A stretch of 64,000 nt of DNA, from contig DASYWW010000024.1 in the NCBI GenBank assembly GCA_035935655.1, positions 1-64,000 on the forward strand, given 5' to 3'. This DNA is from Candidatus Bathyarchaeia archaeon (GTDB lineage Archaea > Thermoproteota > Bathyarchaeia > 40CM-2-53-6). Positions 44,687 to 54,279 of the stretch are shown here, piece after piece. The notes under the pieces are model-generated. The model did not search any database and was not told the origin of the DNA. It saw only the letters and a list, made by a program, of their open reading frames with translations. Numbering within the stretch: the stretch's first letter is position 1; every line of letters starts with the position of its first letter. A program made the position numbers and the translations under genes.

Positions 44687-44926
44687 ATGGTCCGGAAATA
44701 TGTTCACGACAGCCGGAACCGGAAGCTTGCCAGGATGCGCTTTGTCATCGAAAAACTCAAAGAACTTCCAGAACCGAAGAGGACTGATCCCGAGGTCATC
44801 GAATCCTACCTTACGCCCTTCATGCTCAATCCTAGAACCGTCAAGATCTACGTCGAGAATATCAGGAAACTCTTCAAGTCAGAAGAACTTTACGGGATGA
44901 AGTGGGATCTCAACTCGATCCGCTAA
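44687..44926 (+). CDS. Small helical protein (79 aa)
   Basis: A basic helical protein (MVRKYVHDSRNRKLARMRFV) with a C-terminal half TDPEVIESYLTPFMLNPRTVKIYVENIRKLF that could be a helix-turn-helix. It has a good promoter and ATG. No family was recognised. The pattern recalls DNA-binding proteins of archaeal elements. Another small gene follows 55 bp on. Confidence 0.65.
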   Translation: MVRKYVHDSRNRKLARMRFVIEKLKELPEPKRTDPEVIESYLTPFMLNPRTVKIYVENIRKLFKSEELYGMKWDLNSIR

Positions 44927-44981
44927 ACCGGAAATACTCCTATCACAAAACTCTTAGGATTGAACGGGAATACAAGACGAT

Positions 44982-45272
44982 ATGCGCCACGGTAAAGCGA
45001 AACGAATGTCCCCTCGCATGAGAGAGGCACGATTCCTCCATCTCCTCAAAACTGCCCAAGACCGCAAATGGACGGAGTTATCAGAGAACGAGCTCGCCCG
45101 CAGACTCAACATCGTCGCCGGTGCACGGTTCACGTTGGGATATTTTGACCGACAACTTCTCGTCCTGGATGTTCTAGAAAAACTCAGAGTGGACGCCGAG
45201 CTCGATTCGCTTCGGCATTCCCAAGAAATGGCAGAATTAGCGGAGCTAGCGGACAAGATTACCGATTCCTAG
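44982..45272 (+). CDS. Small helical protein, possible HTH (96 aa)
   Basis: The middle part (KWTELSENELARRLNIVAGARFTLGYFDRQLLVLDVLEKLRV) reads like a helix-turn-helix with a wing. An acidic helical tail follows. No family was recognised. Probably co-transcribed with the 79-aa gene. Confidence 0.6.
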   Translation: MRHGKAKRMSPRMREARFLHLLKTAQDRKWTELSENELARRLNIVAGARFTLGYFDRQLLVLDVLEKLRVDAELDSLRHSQEMAELAELADKITDS

Positions 45273-45448
45273 TCGAACAAACCGAGTCTTGCGGTTCCCC
45301 TACGGCTGGCTGCCGATTCCACTTGCCATTGTATGAACTGATTCTTGGGAGTTCAATCTGAGAATAGCCCACTTTTGGGAAGATTATACCAGAGGCTGAC
45401 TTCACTGATTGACCGGTGAGATCTTTAGAAGGTCTTGCGACGCAATTC

Positions 45449-45868
45449 CTAGAGTGCTTTTTCGTAGGCCTCCCGGCTTAGCCCGTCCGCTTCCTCATTC
45501 TCTTTTCTGGGAATCCACTTGAATGAAAGATGACTGAACTTGGCAGCTAGACGTTTGGCCTCGTGATATTTCTCTGCATAGAGGCCGCCGTGGAACTTCC
45601 ACTTCTCGCTCATTTGGTAGACGACGAGGCGTGAATCACTCTTGACCTCCAAAGGTGACCCGGACCTGCCCTTGCTCAGGAGGAAACTCAGGGACTCGCA
45701 TAGAGCGGCGTATTCGGCCAGGTTATTGCTCATAGCAGGACCCTCCCCTACAAGTCCGGACCTGCTGGCGAGAATTGAGCCAGAATCGTCTCTAATCACG
45801 TAGCCGAAAGTAGCTGTGCCTCCCGGATTCACAGGTTCGCAAAGCCCATCGATGTGAACGACAATCAA
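45449..45868 (-). CDS. rnhA: Ribonuclease HI
   Basis: A 139-residue RNase H. The catalytic acids are in VHIDGLCEP, NNLAEYAAL, VKSDSRLVVYQM and EEADGLSREA, in the order D-E-D-D. The enzyme removes RNA from RNA-DNA hybrids, useful for primer removal in element replication. The size and motifs match archaeal type RNases HI. It is transcribed alone on the minus strand. Confidence 0.92.
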   Translation of the reverse strand: MIVVHIDGLCEPVNPGGTATFGYVIRDDSGSILASRSGLVGEGPAMSNNLAEYAALCESLSFLLSKGRSGSPLEVKSDSRLVVYQMSEKWKFHGGLYAEKYHEAKRLAAKFSHLSFKWIPRKENEEADGLSREAYEKAL

Positions 45869-45924
45869 AAAGTTCAGGTCGATTGTAATTGGCTTATCGT
45901 GCTATGGTCTCTCCAATGGGCATC

Positions 45925-46803
45925 CTAGTTGAGCAATTTCTCCTTAGCTTTGGTGTATTCGTCCTGTGTCAACATACCGTCCTTGAATAGAGCTGCCAGC
46001 TTCTCCAATTCGATGGCCATATCCGGCTTAGAATTCGTGGCGCTTCGAGCCGGAGTGACCTTTGGTGTGAAGACTTTAGTGGTTTTCTTGATTGCGTTCA
46101 ATTCGCGAACAAGTCCACGCGGGTCAGCAACGTATACGCTTCCAATCACTTGTCCGGCAGCCATGAACTTTACAGTTCCATAGGTCCGACTTGAACCATT
46201 CCAACTGCCGAGACTTCCAACACCGGTGTACATTCTATTACTCGATCCAATCGATTCCGTGTGGCTTGAGATTACGAATGCCTCGACCATTTGGATCGGA
46301 GCTTGGTTGTATGCTCGTTGCTCGTGGCTGACGAAAAGCAACCGCATGTTAGTTATGTAAGACTCTTGACTCACGTGCCTGTTGAATACCCCTACTTTTT
46401 TCTCCCATTTCCAAACTACGTGTTCGCCGGGTTGGAAAGGTTTGGCCCCGTAGAATGAAGATTGGTCATCGGGAATCAAAGAAGTAGTTCCTTCAGCTAA
46501 CTGTGTTGGTTCAGCATTCTGGCTGGACTCTATAGTTTGAATACCTTTCTTTGCGACCTCGACTTTCTGTATCATCTGCTCTATTGTGCTGACATCTTTC
46601 CCCTTTGAAATTGCATCATCCTTTTCTCTCCTGAGCTTCTCCAATTGGTGGTCATGCCAGCTCGGCTGTTCTGTCGAAGGCTGAGAAGCAAGCTGGTTCT
46701 CCTCCGCCTTTGCTCGGAGAATTTTTTGGTACCCTCGAAGCCGTTCGCTTTCTTCTTCTGGGGTCAAGAGATCGCCACCTGGTGGCGATTTAGTAGTAAC
46801 CAA
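45925..46803 (-). CDS. PH-like domain protein with SHOCT tail
   Basis: A 292-residue protein with a charged helical N-terminus (about residues 1-100). A strand-rich middle starting PFQPGEHVVWKWEKKVGVFNR resembles bacterial PH (YvbH/DUF1696-like) domains. It ends in a SHOCT motif (ELEKLAALFKDGMLTQDEYTKAKEKLL). SHOCT modules are oligomerisation or membrane-linked segments often found at C-termini. Role unknown. Divergent from the UvrD-type helicase, with 256 bp of otherwise empty sequence between. Confidence 0.75.
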   Translation of the reverse strand: MVTTKSPPGGDLLTPEEESERLRGYQKILRAKAEENQLASQPSTEQPSWHDHQLEKLRREKDDAISKGKDVSTIEQMIQKVEVAKKGIQTIESSQNAEPTQLAEGTTSLIPDDQSSFYGAKPFQPGEHVVWKWEKKVGVFNRHVSQESYITNMRLLFVSHEQRAYNQAPIQMVEAFVISSHTESIGSSNRMYTGVGSLGSWNGSSRTYGTVKFMAAGQVIGSVYVADPRGLVRELNAIKKTTKVFTPKVTPARSATNSKPDMAIELEKLAALFKDGMLTQDEYTKAKEKLLN

Positions 46804-47059
46804 ACTTTCTTTCTTTTGTTACCTTAACTCTTTGGGCACTCCCTAGGCGGGAACTTGCTAGCCAAGCGAGACACGGACAATTCCAGGAGTTGTGAAACAC
46901 GATTCAACTCAGGAGATACCATCGCTTGTGCTCCGACGCCTGTTCGCTCGGGCGAGTTGGCATTGAGTTTGTGCTCAGACACAAGAGTGAGACTACCTGT
47001 GCATCTTCAGCTAAGCACTGATAACCGGCATCTCTAAAGCTTGAGACACAACATAACCG

Positions 47060-49435
47060 TTGACTTTGTCTGCGCTAGAGCTACTTGTTGCCGCCCTCGC
47101 AATCACCGTGGCCCTTGGGATCTATCTCTTGTTCAGATGGGAATTTGCCAGAACAACTCGTTCTGTTGGAGAACAACTGCAGGCAATTGAAGGCAGGCTT
47201 TTGGGCTGTCGAGACTTCACAAACTACTTGCCAGGAAAGGAACGAGCCACCAGACTCAAGGAACTGAATTCTCTTGCAAGCTCCCTCAGCCTATTGGGAA
47301 AGTACCAAGTTCTCTTTGGGAAACGGCAACGCGATCTGATTGCAGGATACACGGGCCGAATCGAGTCCCTGAAAGCCTTCCTAGCCCGGTTCGTCAGCGA
47401 GTTTGCCAGAAAAGAGATCGAGCGTTCGAAGGACTTCTTCGAACACAGACCATTCGACAAGGATCAGTTGGAAGCGATTGTTAAGAGAGAAAATCGAAGT
47501 CTCGTTCTTGCATCTGCAGGGTCTGGAAAGACACGGACCTTAACGGCTCGAGTTGCCTACACAGTAAGACAGGGGGCTGAACCGCGAGACATACTAGCTC
47601 TCGCTTATACTAGATCGGCAGAGGAGGAAATGCGCAACCGCCTGCGAGGTGAATACGGCATCGCGGACACTAACGTCAGAACATTTCATTCTCTAGGGCG
47701 AGAGATCGCCAAACTTTCCCCCAATTTCAGAACAGGTGTGGCAGACAATCAACAAGAGCTCGTAGGAAAAGCGTGTGATCGGCTGCGAGCAGACAAAGGC
47801 TTCGCCAGACTGTTGCTGGACTTTGCATTGGAGTTGCAAACGTCGGATGTCGATGAGAAAGAATTCATTTCTCGCGAAAAGTACTACGAGTTCCTACGAG
47901 CCCAGAGACATGTAACACTAAGCGGCAGGCAAGTCAAGTCACTTGGAGAGCGGGATATTGCAAACTTTCTCTTTTTGAACCAGGTGAAGTTCGAGTACGA
48001 GTCACCAGCTACTTGGGCGGATAAGAATGTCAATTATCGAACGTACGAGCCCGACTTCTACTTGCCTGAATACGGATTGTGGATTGAGCACTGGGCAATA
48101 GATAGACAGGGTAACGTTCCGGCTTGGTTCTCAAGCAACCAATCGTTGGATCCGTCAACAAGATACAGACAGGGAATGCAATGGAAACGGTATCAATTCC
48201 AAAAACATGGACGTAGACTAATCGAGACATACAACCATCAGCAAAGCGATGGGACCCTGGTTCCTGAACTCGCTCAAAGACTTCAGGAAAACAAAGTTCG
48301 CATGAAGGAACTTACGACCGAGGAAATCCTGGCGAAGGTCGAGACGCTCATTCACCACAGAGACGCGTTGAATGAACTGATGTTCTCATTCATCAGCAAA
48401 GCGAAGACAAATGGACTAACGCCAGGAAGTATCGTAGCTCGGCTGAATCAGTTCAAGTGGAGTCGCAAACAACGAGTCTTCGCCTCCCTTATGATCCGAG
48501 TCTGGGAGGAATACGAGTCCATTCTCAAAGAACGCGACATGATTGACTTCAACGATATGATCAACTATGCACTGCAAGTTGCAAAGGGCTCTCCAAGCCT
48601 GTTTGCGAACAAGTATTCGCATATACTGATTGACGAGTACCAAGACATTACTGATCCTCAACTTGAGTTAATCATTTGTCTGCTAAACGCGAACGTAAGG
48701 AGCACGCTTTTCTGTGTAGGCGATGATCGGCAGAACATTTTCTCTTTCGCGGGTTCCAACATCTATAACATATTGCGCTTCGGGCAGCGGTTTCCTGATG
48801 CGGAAAACACCATCTTATCAACGAACTACAGATGTCCCACGAATATTGTGGAAGCCTCGAATTTCATTGCGAGCCTAAACAAGTTCAAGATAGAGAAGAG
48901 CGTTGTTCCCTCTTCGAAAGTCCAACACCCCATTCGTTTAGTAGAACAGCCGGGAAATGATCGAAGATCATACGACGATTGGCAGCATGAGAAGGCCAAG
49001 CAGCTGATACTTGATCTAGCTCAGCATAAAGATCCTCGTGAGGAAATAATGGTGCTCTCGCGATTCAATTGGCCTCTAAGACGATTGCAGCTAGAGTTTC
49101 CTCAAAACGAAACACTCAGGATTAGATTTCTGTCGATTCACAAGGCAAAAGGAACGGAGGCAAATTATGTTCTCCTCCTCAGCTGTATTAGAGGTCGTAA
49201 CGGATTCCCCTCAGAAATCCTAGACAGGAGAGTCCTTGATATCGTGGAGAACGCTCGGCAAGACGAGGCAGGAAAATTGGAGGAAGAACGTCGCCTCTTT
49301 TACGTTGCCCTGACGCGTTGCAAGAAGGAACTCTACCTATTCTCGTCTAGTTCTCAGAGGTCGCGATTCATCTTTGAAGCTCAACCCTATCTTTCACCAT
49401 GGACGGAGCCAAATACGAAGCTGGTTCCTACATAG
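47060..49435 (+). CDS. UvrD-type SF1 helicase with N-terminal TM and nuclease-like insert
   Basis: 791 residues. The N-terminus has a hydrophobic segment (LELLVAALAITVALGIYLLF). Helicase motifs are LVLASAGSGKTRTLTARV (I), HILIDEYQDITDPQ (II), CVGDDRQNIFSFAGS (III), IRFLSIHKAKGTEANYVLLL (V) and RRLFYVALTRCKKELYLF (VI). Between motifs I and II, near residue 320, there is a PD-(D/E)XK-type insert (NYRTYEPDFYLPEYGLWIEH). This layout is that of helicase IV-like proteins. It probably processes replication or repair intermediates. The start is TTG. Confidence 0.92.
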   Translation: MTLSALELLVAALAITVALGIYLLFRWEFARTTRSVGEQLQAIEGRLLGCRDFTNYLPGKERATRLKELNSLASSLSLLGKYQVLFGKRQRDLIAGYTGRIESLKAFLARFVSEFARKEIERSKDFFEHRPFDKDQLEAIVKRENRSLVLASAGSGKTRTLTARVAYTVRQGAEPRDILALAYTRSAEEEMRNRLRGEYGIADTNVRTFHSLGREIAKLSPNFRTGVADNQQELVGKACDRLRADKGFARLLLDFALELQTSDVDEKEFISREKYYEFLRAQRHVTLSGRQVKSLGERDIANFLFLNQVKFEYESPATWADKNVNYRTYEPDFYLPEYGLWIEHWAIDRQGNVPAWFSSNQSLDPSTRYRQGMQWKRYQFQKHGRRLIETYNHQQSDGTLVPELAQRLQENKVRMKELTTEEILAKVETLIHHRDALNELMFSFISKAKTNGLTPGSIVARLNQFKWSRKQRVFASLMIRVWEEYESILKERDMIDFNDMINYALQVAKGSPSLFANKYSHILIDEYQDITDPQLELIICLLNANVRSTLFCVGDDRQNIFSFAGSNIYNILRFGQRFPDAENTILSTNYRCPTNIVEASNFIASLNKFKIEKSVVPSSKVQHPIRLVEQPGNDRRSYDDWQHEKAKQLILDLAQHKDPREEIMVLSRFNWPLRRLQLEFPQNETLRIRFLSIHKAKGTEANYVLLLSCIRGRNGFPSEILDRRVLDIVENARQDEAGKLEEERRLFYVALTRCKKELYLFSSSSQRSRFIFEAQPYLSPWTEPNTKLVPT

Positions 49436-49547
49436 GCAACTTCTACTCATCGACTAAATGTTGCTTACATGGCGCGTCGAGGAAGCTTAGCCTCCAGGAA
49501 AGCGGATCGCGCGACTCTATGGACGACCTTATCGTTCCCGCAGCGTA

Positions 49548-49712
49548 TCATCTGAATTGTAGCTCTCTGTTCATGCCGCCGCATTCTTGACAAATATCGA
49601 GTAGCTTGAAGTGGATTCCTTGGGTTTCCATTCGTTTGTGCGATGTTCGATGCCAGGTTTTCTTGCCGCAGTTCTCGCAGTATGCTAGGAAGTCGAGGTC
49701 GATCTCTACCAC
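49548..49712 (-). CDS. Zinc-ribbon protein (54 aa)
   Basis: The frame begins at GTG: (M)VEIDLDFLAYCENCGKKTWH, then RTSHKRMETQGIHFKLLDIC and QECGGMNRELQFR. Two CxxC pairs are separated by about 24 residues and alternate with charged strands. The frame is too short for longer-frame searches but highly protein-like. Function unknown. Confidence 0.75.
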   Translation of the reverse strand: MVEIDLDFLAYCENCGKKTWHRTSHKRMETQGIHFKLLDICQECGGMNRELQFR

Positions 49713-49815
49713 AGGAGGATCTCTGGGGTCCTAGAGAATGAGGAACAGCGGATCATGAAAGTGAAAAGTGAAAGTGAGCTTCCGAAAACTCGAAGAGGGA
49801 GGATACACCAGCCAG

Positions 49816-50163
49816 TTAAACCAGGTCAGAGAATATTATCGCTGAGAACTTGTCCCCTAGAAACAAGCAAGAGCCAACTTCTCGGGCTTCCTCATTCATA
49901 CGGCTGCTAGACCAGACAAGGCACGTCACACTGCACTTATGACATGTGCAAACACGGGTTTGCCGGCCGCTGTATTGACCTAGAGTGTAAGTGCCGTACG
50001 GTCGGGCTAGACCTGCGAACCAAGCCAGACAGACTTGTTGACGATTACTTTCTTGGCTTTTCTTTCGCTTTCGTGTTTCTTCGAGAGGTATTGAGACAAG
50101 AGTGGCCGCATGAGCTACAAGTTCTGTGCCCATAGACTTGGCAGGAGCAAGGTTGGTGGTCAC
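49816..50163 (-). CDS. Uncertain Cys-rich protein (115 aa)
   Basis: The middle contains VCTCHKCSVTCLVW, a possible metal-binding knot, followed by an acidic helix. Competing plus-strand frames cover the same DNA, and no promoter or family supports a choice. Confidence 0.3.
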   Translation of the reverse strand: MTTNLAPAKSMGTELVAHAATLVSIPLEETRKRKKSQESNRQQVCLAWFAGLARPYGTYTLGQYSGRQTRVCTCHKCSVTCLVWSSSRMNEEAREVGSCLFLGDKFSAIIFSDLV

Positions 50164-50255
50164 AAGGAGGGTCGCAGTTTCCGCACATTGAAATCGGCTC
50201 CGCGACTCGCCACCATATTAAATGATCGAGAACATTCGAAAGATGTTCCCTTAGC

Positions 50256-50669
50256 TTACCATCTAGGCACGGTCAGGTTCAGAGGAGGGGTGTCAAGGTA
50301 ACGTCTCAAGTATCTGTGGAGGAGTCTTTTCTCTTCTTCTCTAGCTTTGCGCGTTGGGTGCCAGGACACATACAGCCCTTTCGGAAAGAAGTTTCTGCGG
50401 AATCCGAACTTGACAAACGTGTTTCCTGCCGTGTGCGGAGTAACTGGTTCTCCCTTATCGTGCAGCGCTTTCCAGAAAGTCATGAGACGACTGCGCAGAT
50501 CTTTCTCAGTCATTCCGATGTAGAGGAGACTGGAACGCTCTAGTCCTCCTGCTCGCCGCAAAGGGGTTTGTCTTCCGCCCGGAGAAAACCTTACGAAGTA
50601 TACCCCCGGTATTGCAGGAATATTTTGAAACCTGTTTTCTGAAAGTTTCGCCAGGCTCTTCCAGTTCAT
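50256..50669 (-). CDS. GIY-YIG nuclease-like protein (137 aa)
   Basis: From the ATG at 50669 (MNWKSLAKLSENRFQNI): PAIPGVYFVRF and SLLYIGMTEKDLRSRLMTF give the GIY-YIG pair with the following Arg helix. A late Glu lies in REEEKRLLHRYLRRYL. I chose this start over the longer frame (50753) because a TATA box is centred 27 bp upstream. It is divergent from the PNGase A-like gene. It resembles the GIY-YIG proteins of archaeal and phage elements. Confidence 0.75.
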   Translation of the reverse strand: MNWKSLAKLSENRFQNIPAIPGVYFVRFSPGGRQTPLRRAGGLERSSLLYIGMTEKDLRSRLMTFWKALHDKGEPVTPHTAGNTFVKFGFRRNFFPKGLYVSWHPTRKAREEEKRLLHRYLRRYLDTPPLNLTVPRW

Positions 50670-50691
50670 CGAACTTGCCGCGTCGGTCATG

Positions 50692-50699
50692 CATATAAA
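50692..50699 (-). promoter_or_regulatory. TATA box of the GIY-YIG gene
   Basis: On the minus strand it reads TTTATATG (plus CATATAAA), about 27 bases before the ATG at 50669, giving a leaderless transcript. Confidence 0.6.
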
Positions 50700-50829
50700 C
50701 GGCCTTCCTCTCAGCCTTTCTATCGTCATTGTTCCTGGATTCTCTTGTGGCACTCATTGCAGATTAGTCTCGTGTCATTCGTGGCCTTCAAGTAGGAACC
50801 CATCCCACAACCCAGAAAGGCTAGGTCCG

Positions 50830-52509
50830 ATGGGTCAAGAAGAGGGAAGCTTCCCCGAACACTTGTTCGACGAAGACTATCGGCTACGTGCCAAGAAGAC
50901 TCTGACGATAGCCACCTACGTCGTTCTGCTATTTCCAGTGGTCTCTGTCGGCTATGACCTGACTGCACCCCTCCTTACCGGTACGCTTCCCACGGTGTTG
51001 ACTGCGGAACCTCCGATTAGACGGCCTGGTACCCAGTCATGCAAACTGATCCTATTAGAGAACCAAACATTCGCGTCCGGTGTTAACCAACCATTCTTTG
51101 GCCACTACGCTCCTCCCACGTCGTGTCAACCCCCTTGGTCGATGATCGTTCTGGATTGGAACGGTACCGTTCCAATAAGTCAGTACGACCATGTCGGGGG
51201 CGTGTGGGTGGGCCCATCAGAGATTTTCAGATTTACAACTCCTGAAACTGGAGGCCAGCGATGGCATGTGGAGAAGGATGTCAGCGAGTACGCGGGCTTG
51301 CTGGCTCAGAATCAGACTGTCAAGATTCTTATCAGCGCCCCATCTGGTAAAATGTTCGCAAGTGCCTCGCTAACCTTCTACTTGACAAACTCTGTTAATC
51401 CGGTCATCAGTCATCCTACGATCATCGTTGGCGTTGTTAACTCGGGACCGATTCCGTGGTTCGGAATTGGGCGTGACGCTTTAGCTTCACAGAACATTTC
51501 GCTTCCAGTTAACATCGAGAAGGCGTATTTCGAGCTTTATGCCACGGCTCACTCATGTGACGAAACATGGTTCTCTAGCAACCTGGTTCCAAACACCAGT
51601 TGCAGCGGCCCTAACTCGAGAGAATCTTTCAGAGAGATTCAGATATTGATTGATGAAACGCTTGTAGGAGTGATTTGGCCCTTCCCGTTGATCTACATGG
51701 GAGGCTTGGGCTCGGACCTTTGGGAGTCTATTCCACCGGTCAACGCTCTCAACATTCCCCCATATCTGATCGACCTCACTCCTTTCATCGGAATCTTGGG
51801 AGATGGAAAAGCTCACGGACTCGCCATTCAAGTAACCAATAACCATGGGTACTGGCTTGTAGACGGCAATCTACTCCTCTCTCTGGATTCCTCGAATCGG
51901 ACGACCGGGAAACTTGTCAATTACAGTATTGCACGGAGCGCAACCTTGGAAGTGGCCCCGCTCTGGCCCTTTGAGACCAGCGCAAATCGCAAGATCAACA
52001 TTTCAGGCTACGTGAATACATCGACCGGACAAATTACGACCGAAGTGCAGCAGAACATGTTCTTCAACGACAACCTAGTACCAAATATCTTGGATTTGTC
52101 GGCTGATCTGATGGCAAATGTCGTGGTGACAACCACAACTACCATTATCGCGCCCAATGGAACCACTTTTCGAACTGCAATTGATTCCTACGGCGTCACC
52201 ATCAGAGAAGGATTGCCTGCAAAGTCTGGACCTGTAGGAATCCTGACTACCTATACAGTAGACCAAGTCTCTGCGCATACGTCCAAGACAAATACAGGAT
52301 CGAATGATTTGTCGCAAACGTATGTTGTCGACATAATTCATGCTGAACACGCCGGGCTGACAAGCGAACATTACGTTGCAAATAGGAATGTTTGCTCCAA
52401 CCACTACATAGGGGTGCTTCTAGGCTCTATCACGTCCGACGTGAATAGTACCGTCTGCCCCAAAATAGCTGCTAGCGTATCACTTCAGATATTACCTATA
52501 GTTGGTTGA
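50830..52509 (+). CDS. PNGase A-like peptide-N-glycosidase (asparagine amidase A)
   Basis: About 560 residues from the ATG at 50830. There is an N-terminal membrane/signal segment (TIATYVVLLFPVVSVGYDL), then the PNGase A core: PPWSMIVLDWNGTVPISQYD, GGVWVGPSEIFRFTTPETGG, WHVEKDVSEYAGLL and a strand-rich domain. A YNG-like linker carries several potential N-glycosylation sites. PNGase A cleaves N-glycans from glycoproteins; the family is best known from plants, fungi and some bacteria. In an archaeal element it might act on surface glycoproteins, which is inference. The longer frame to 50689 has an unlikely N-terminus. Confidence 0.8.
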   Translation: MGQEEGSFPEHLFDEDYRLRAKKTLTIATYVVLLFPVVSVGYDLTAPLLTGTLPTVLTAEPPIRRPGTQSCKLILLENQTFASGVNQPFFGHYAPPTSCQPPWSMIVLDWNGTVPISQYDHVGGVWVGPSEIFRFTTPETGGQRWHVEKDVSEYAGLLAQNQTVKILISAPSGKMFASASLTFYLTNSVNPVISHPTIIVGVVNSGPIPWFGIGRDALASQNISLPVNIEKAYFELYATAHSCDETWFSSNLVPNTSCSGPNSRESFREIQILIDETLVGVIWPFPLIYMGGLGSDLWESIPPVNALNIPPYLIDLTPFIGILGDGKAHGLAIQVTNNHGYWLVDGNLLLSLDSSNRTTGKLVNYSIARSATLEVAPLWPFETSANRKINISGYVNTSTGQITTEVQQNMFFNDNLVPNILDLSADLMANVVVTTTTTIIAPNGTTFRTAIDSYGVTIREGLPAKSGPVGILTTYTVDQVSAHTSKTNTGSNDLSQTYVVDIIHAEHAGLTSEHYVANRNVCSNHYIGVLLGSITSDVNSTVCPKIAASVSLQILPIVG

Positions 52510-52728
52510 CCACTAGACATGCGTTACTGAGAACGCCGAACTTTGTGAGAGTAATTGCTTCAACCCTCTACATGAGCCCGAACGAAGCGGACAAGTCGTA
52601 TCTTGATTGCTCCCATCCCCATATCTGATGATCTTTACCGTTTGAGAGAGAGTCCAGTACATCGTACCGCTAATAGGAGTTTTCCTGGGAGTATCAGAGG
52701 TAATGAGTGGCGGAGGTGAGAAGGGCAA

Positions 52729-52932
52729 ATGAAGAAAGCCTCAAGGAACTTGCACAAGCTCGACAAGCATATTCACCGAGCGATTAGGTCGCTTGTTCGA
52801 TTTGGCATTGAGGGTGCTGAGAATCCCGACTATCGAATATTCTTAGCCGGAAAGGAACTCGTTCTCGCCGTCCACCTCGATAGGTTCCCAGAATGGAAGC
52901 GCGGGAGTATCGCGAAAGGGTTCAAGTCGTAG
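52729..52932 (+). CDS. Small basic protein (67 aa)
   Basis: The sequence MKKASRNLHKLDKHIHRAIR leads into SLVRFGIEGAENPDYRIFLA and a short helical end. No family was recognised. The start is ATG. The 220 bp upstream hold nothing I can support. Confidence 0.55.
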   Translation: MKKASRNLHKLDKHIHRAIRSLVRFGIEGAENPDYRIFLAGKELVLAVHLDRFPEWKRGSIAKGFKS

Positions 52933-53056
52933 GGGCAGCCATGGGTGAAGGCATGGAACCGGGAGAGGCGTTACTCTGTCTTTAGGACAGGCAGATCTTA
53001 CCGAGAAAACTGTAATTGTTTGGAGGATCAACCACGCCTTCACGCATGAGGCTTTC

Positions 53057-53764
53057 GTGGTTAGACCGTCCATTCCGGTCCTGTATTTTGGGAACTTTCC
53101 CAAGTATCTCGAGTCCAAGAGGAAAATTGTGACAGTCGGACTAAACCCATCGGACAAAGAGTTTCGAGACGAGGGAGAGACTTATGACATTGGTCTGAGG
53201 TTCCCTCATGCTAAGAAGCTCGAAGGACGGAGTATCGTCGACAAATCGTTTTGCGAAGACTACCTGCTATGCCTTGATCAATATTTTGAGATTAGGCCCT
53301 ATTGGAGATGGTTCAGCTCTTATTTCCCATTACTCAATGCGATCGGCTCAGATTATAGGACTAACTTGAACATGGAGGGGTGCGCCTTGCATACCGACCT
53401 CTGTTCTCCCCTCGCAACCAATCCTACATGGAGTCATCTCAGCGCGAGAGCGAGATCCATGTTGCTAAGAGAAGGACCAGACCTTTGGAGTGCTTTGGTC
53501 CGTATCTTACGCCCCGACGTCATGCTGGTGTCTGTCGGCAAGGACTTACGGGAGAGAATCTTGAATTTGTTTCGACCTGAGAAACGCTTTCCGGACTTCT
53601 CTCCGGGTAGGCGACGAAAGCGAGTTGGAATTTACAGGACCCCCATTGGGGGTAAGGACTGTCATGTTGCTATGGGAATAAACTCAGATAGAGGACCGTT
53701 CAGCGGTCTCACGAACAAGGAAAAACAAGAACTGGGTTCAGAAATTGAAACAATCGCGTTTTAG
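53057..53764 (+). CDS. Possible uracil-DNA-glycosylase-fold protein
   Basis: A 235-residue protein. The segment RKIVTVGLNPSDKEF and a later ALHTDLCSPLATNPTWSHL recall the water-activating loop and middle region of the uracil-DNA glycosylase superfamily. A third segment, LRPDVMLVSVGKDLRERIL, matches the beta-alpha pattern of that fold. The frame is open further upstream (to about 52950) without a clear start, so the N-terminus may be longer or damaged. Start taken as GTG. Assignment is tentative. Confidence 0.55.
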   Translation: MVRPSIPVLYFGNFPKYLESKRKIVTVGLNPSDKEFRDEGETYDIGLRFPHAKKLEGRSIVDKSFCEDYLLCLDQYFEIRPYWRWFSSYFPLLNAIGSDYRTNLNMEGCALHTDLCSPLATNPTWSHLSARARSMLLREGPDLWSALVRILRPDVMLVSVGKDLRERILNLFRPEKRFPDFSPGRRRKRVGIYRTPIGGKDCHVAMGINSDRGPFSGLTNKEKQELGSEIETIAF

Positions 53765-54012
53765 GATGAAAGTCCCAGTGGGTGTCACAGAACCTTGTAG
53801 GTGCTTGTCTCCCCTAGTTCCCAACCTTACCGCAGAGAAAGCAAGTCCCAGAACTTTCGCCCCCGATCACCGCCAAACGAGACCTAGGCCCGCATAGTCT
53901 CCACCACCTTCAGAAGTCCCGCTCATAGAAGTGCATTTGTGGGTCAGCCCCCCCATCTTTTTCCATGGTGAGGATAGGGGGAAAGGAGGAGCCTAACTGA
54001 GGCTTTCAGGGT

Positions 54013-54174
54013 TCACTTTTTCTCCGCTGACTTTCGGTCAAGGAACTCTCTCACGGACTCTCTAACGGCCTCTGCCACTGACACATAACGTCCGCTAGAA
54101 TCGGCTACGAATCGCTCAAGCTCCACATATAGTTCATTTGGAACCGAGAGATTTCGGTAGCCTTTCCTCACCAA
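54013..54174 (-). CDS. Ribbon-helix-helix regulator (53 aa)
   Basis: From TTG (54174; GTG 54171 possible): MVRKGYRNLSVPNELYVELE, then RFVADSSGRYVSVAEAVRES and VREFLDRKSAEKK. The strand NLSVPNELY followed by two amphipathic helices is a clear RHH pattern. It is not visible in frames longer than 60 codons. The 240 bp between it and the preceding gene contain nothing else I can support. Confidence 0.8.
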   Translation of the reverse strand: MVRKGYRNLSVPNELYVELERFVADSSGRYVSVAEAVRESVREFLDRKSAEKK

Positions 54175-54279
54175 ACAGGTTCGATTGAAAAGCTAGTGAG
54201 CTGACGGGTAAGATACTTTTCAAGCACCGGTCCAGTACACTTAAACGACTGATAGCAACTCTCTCAATCAGGGAACACC

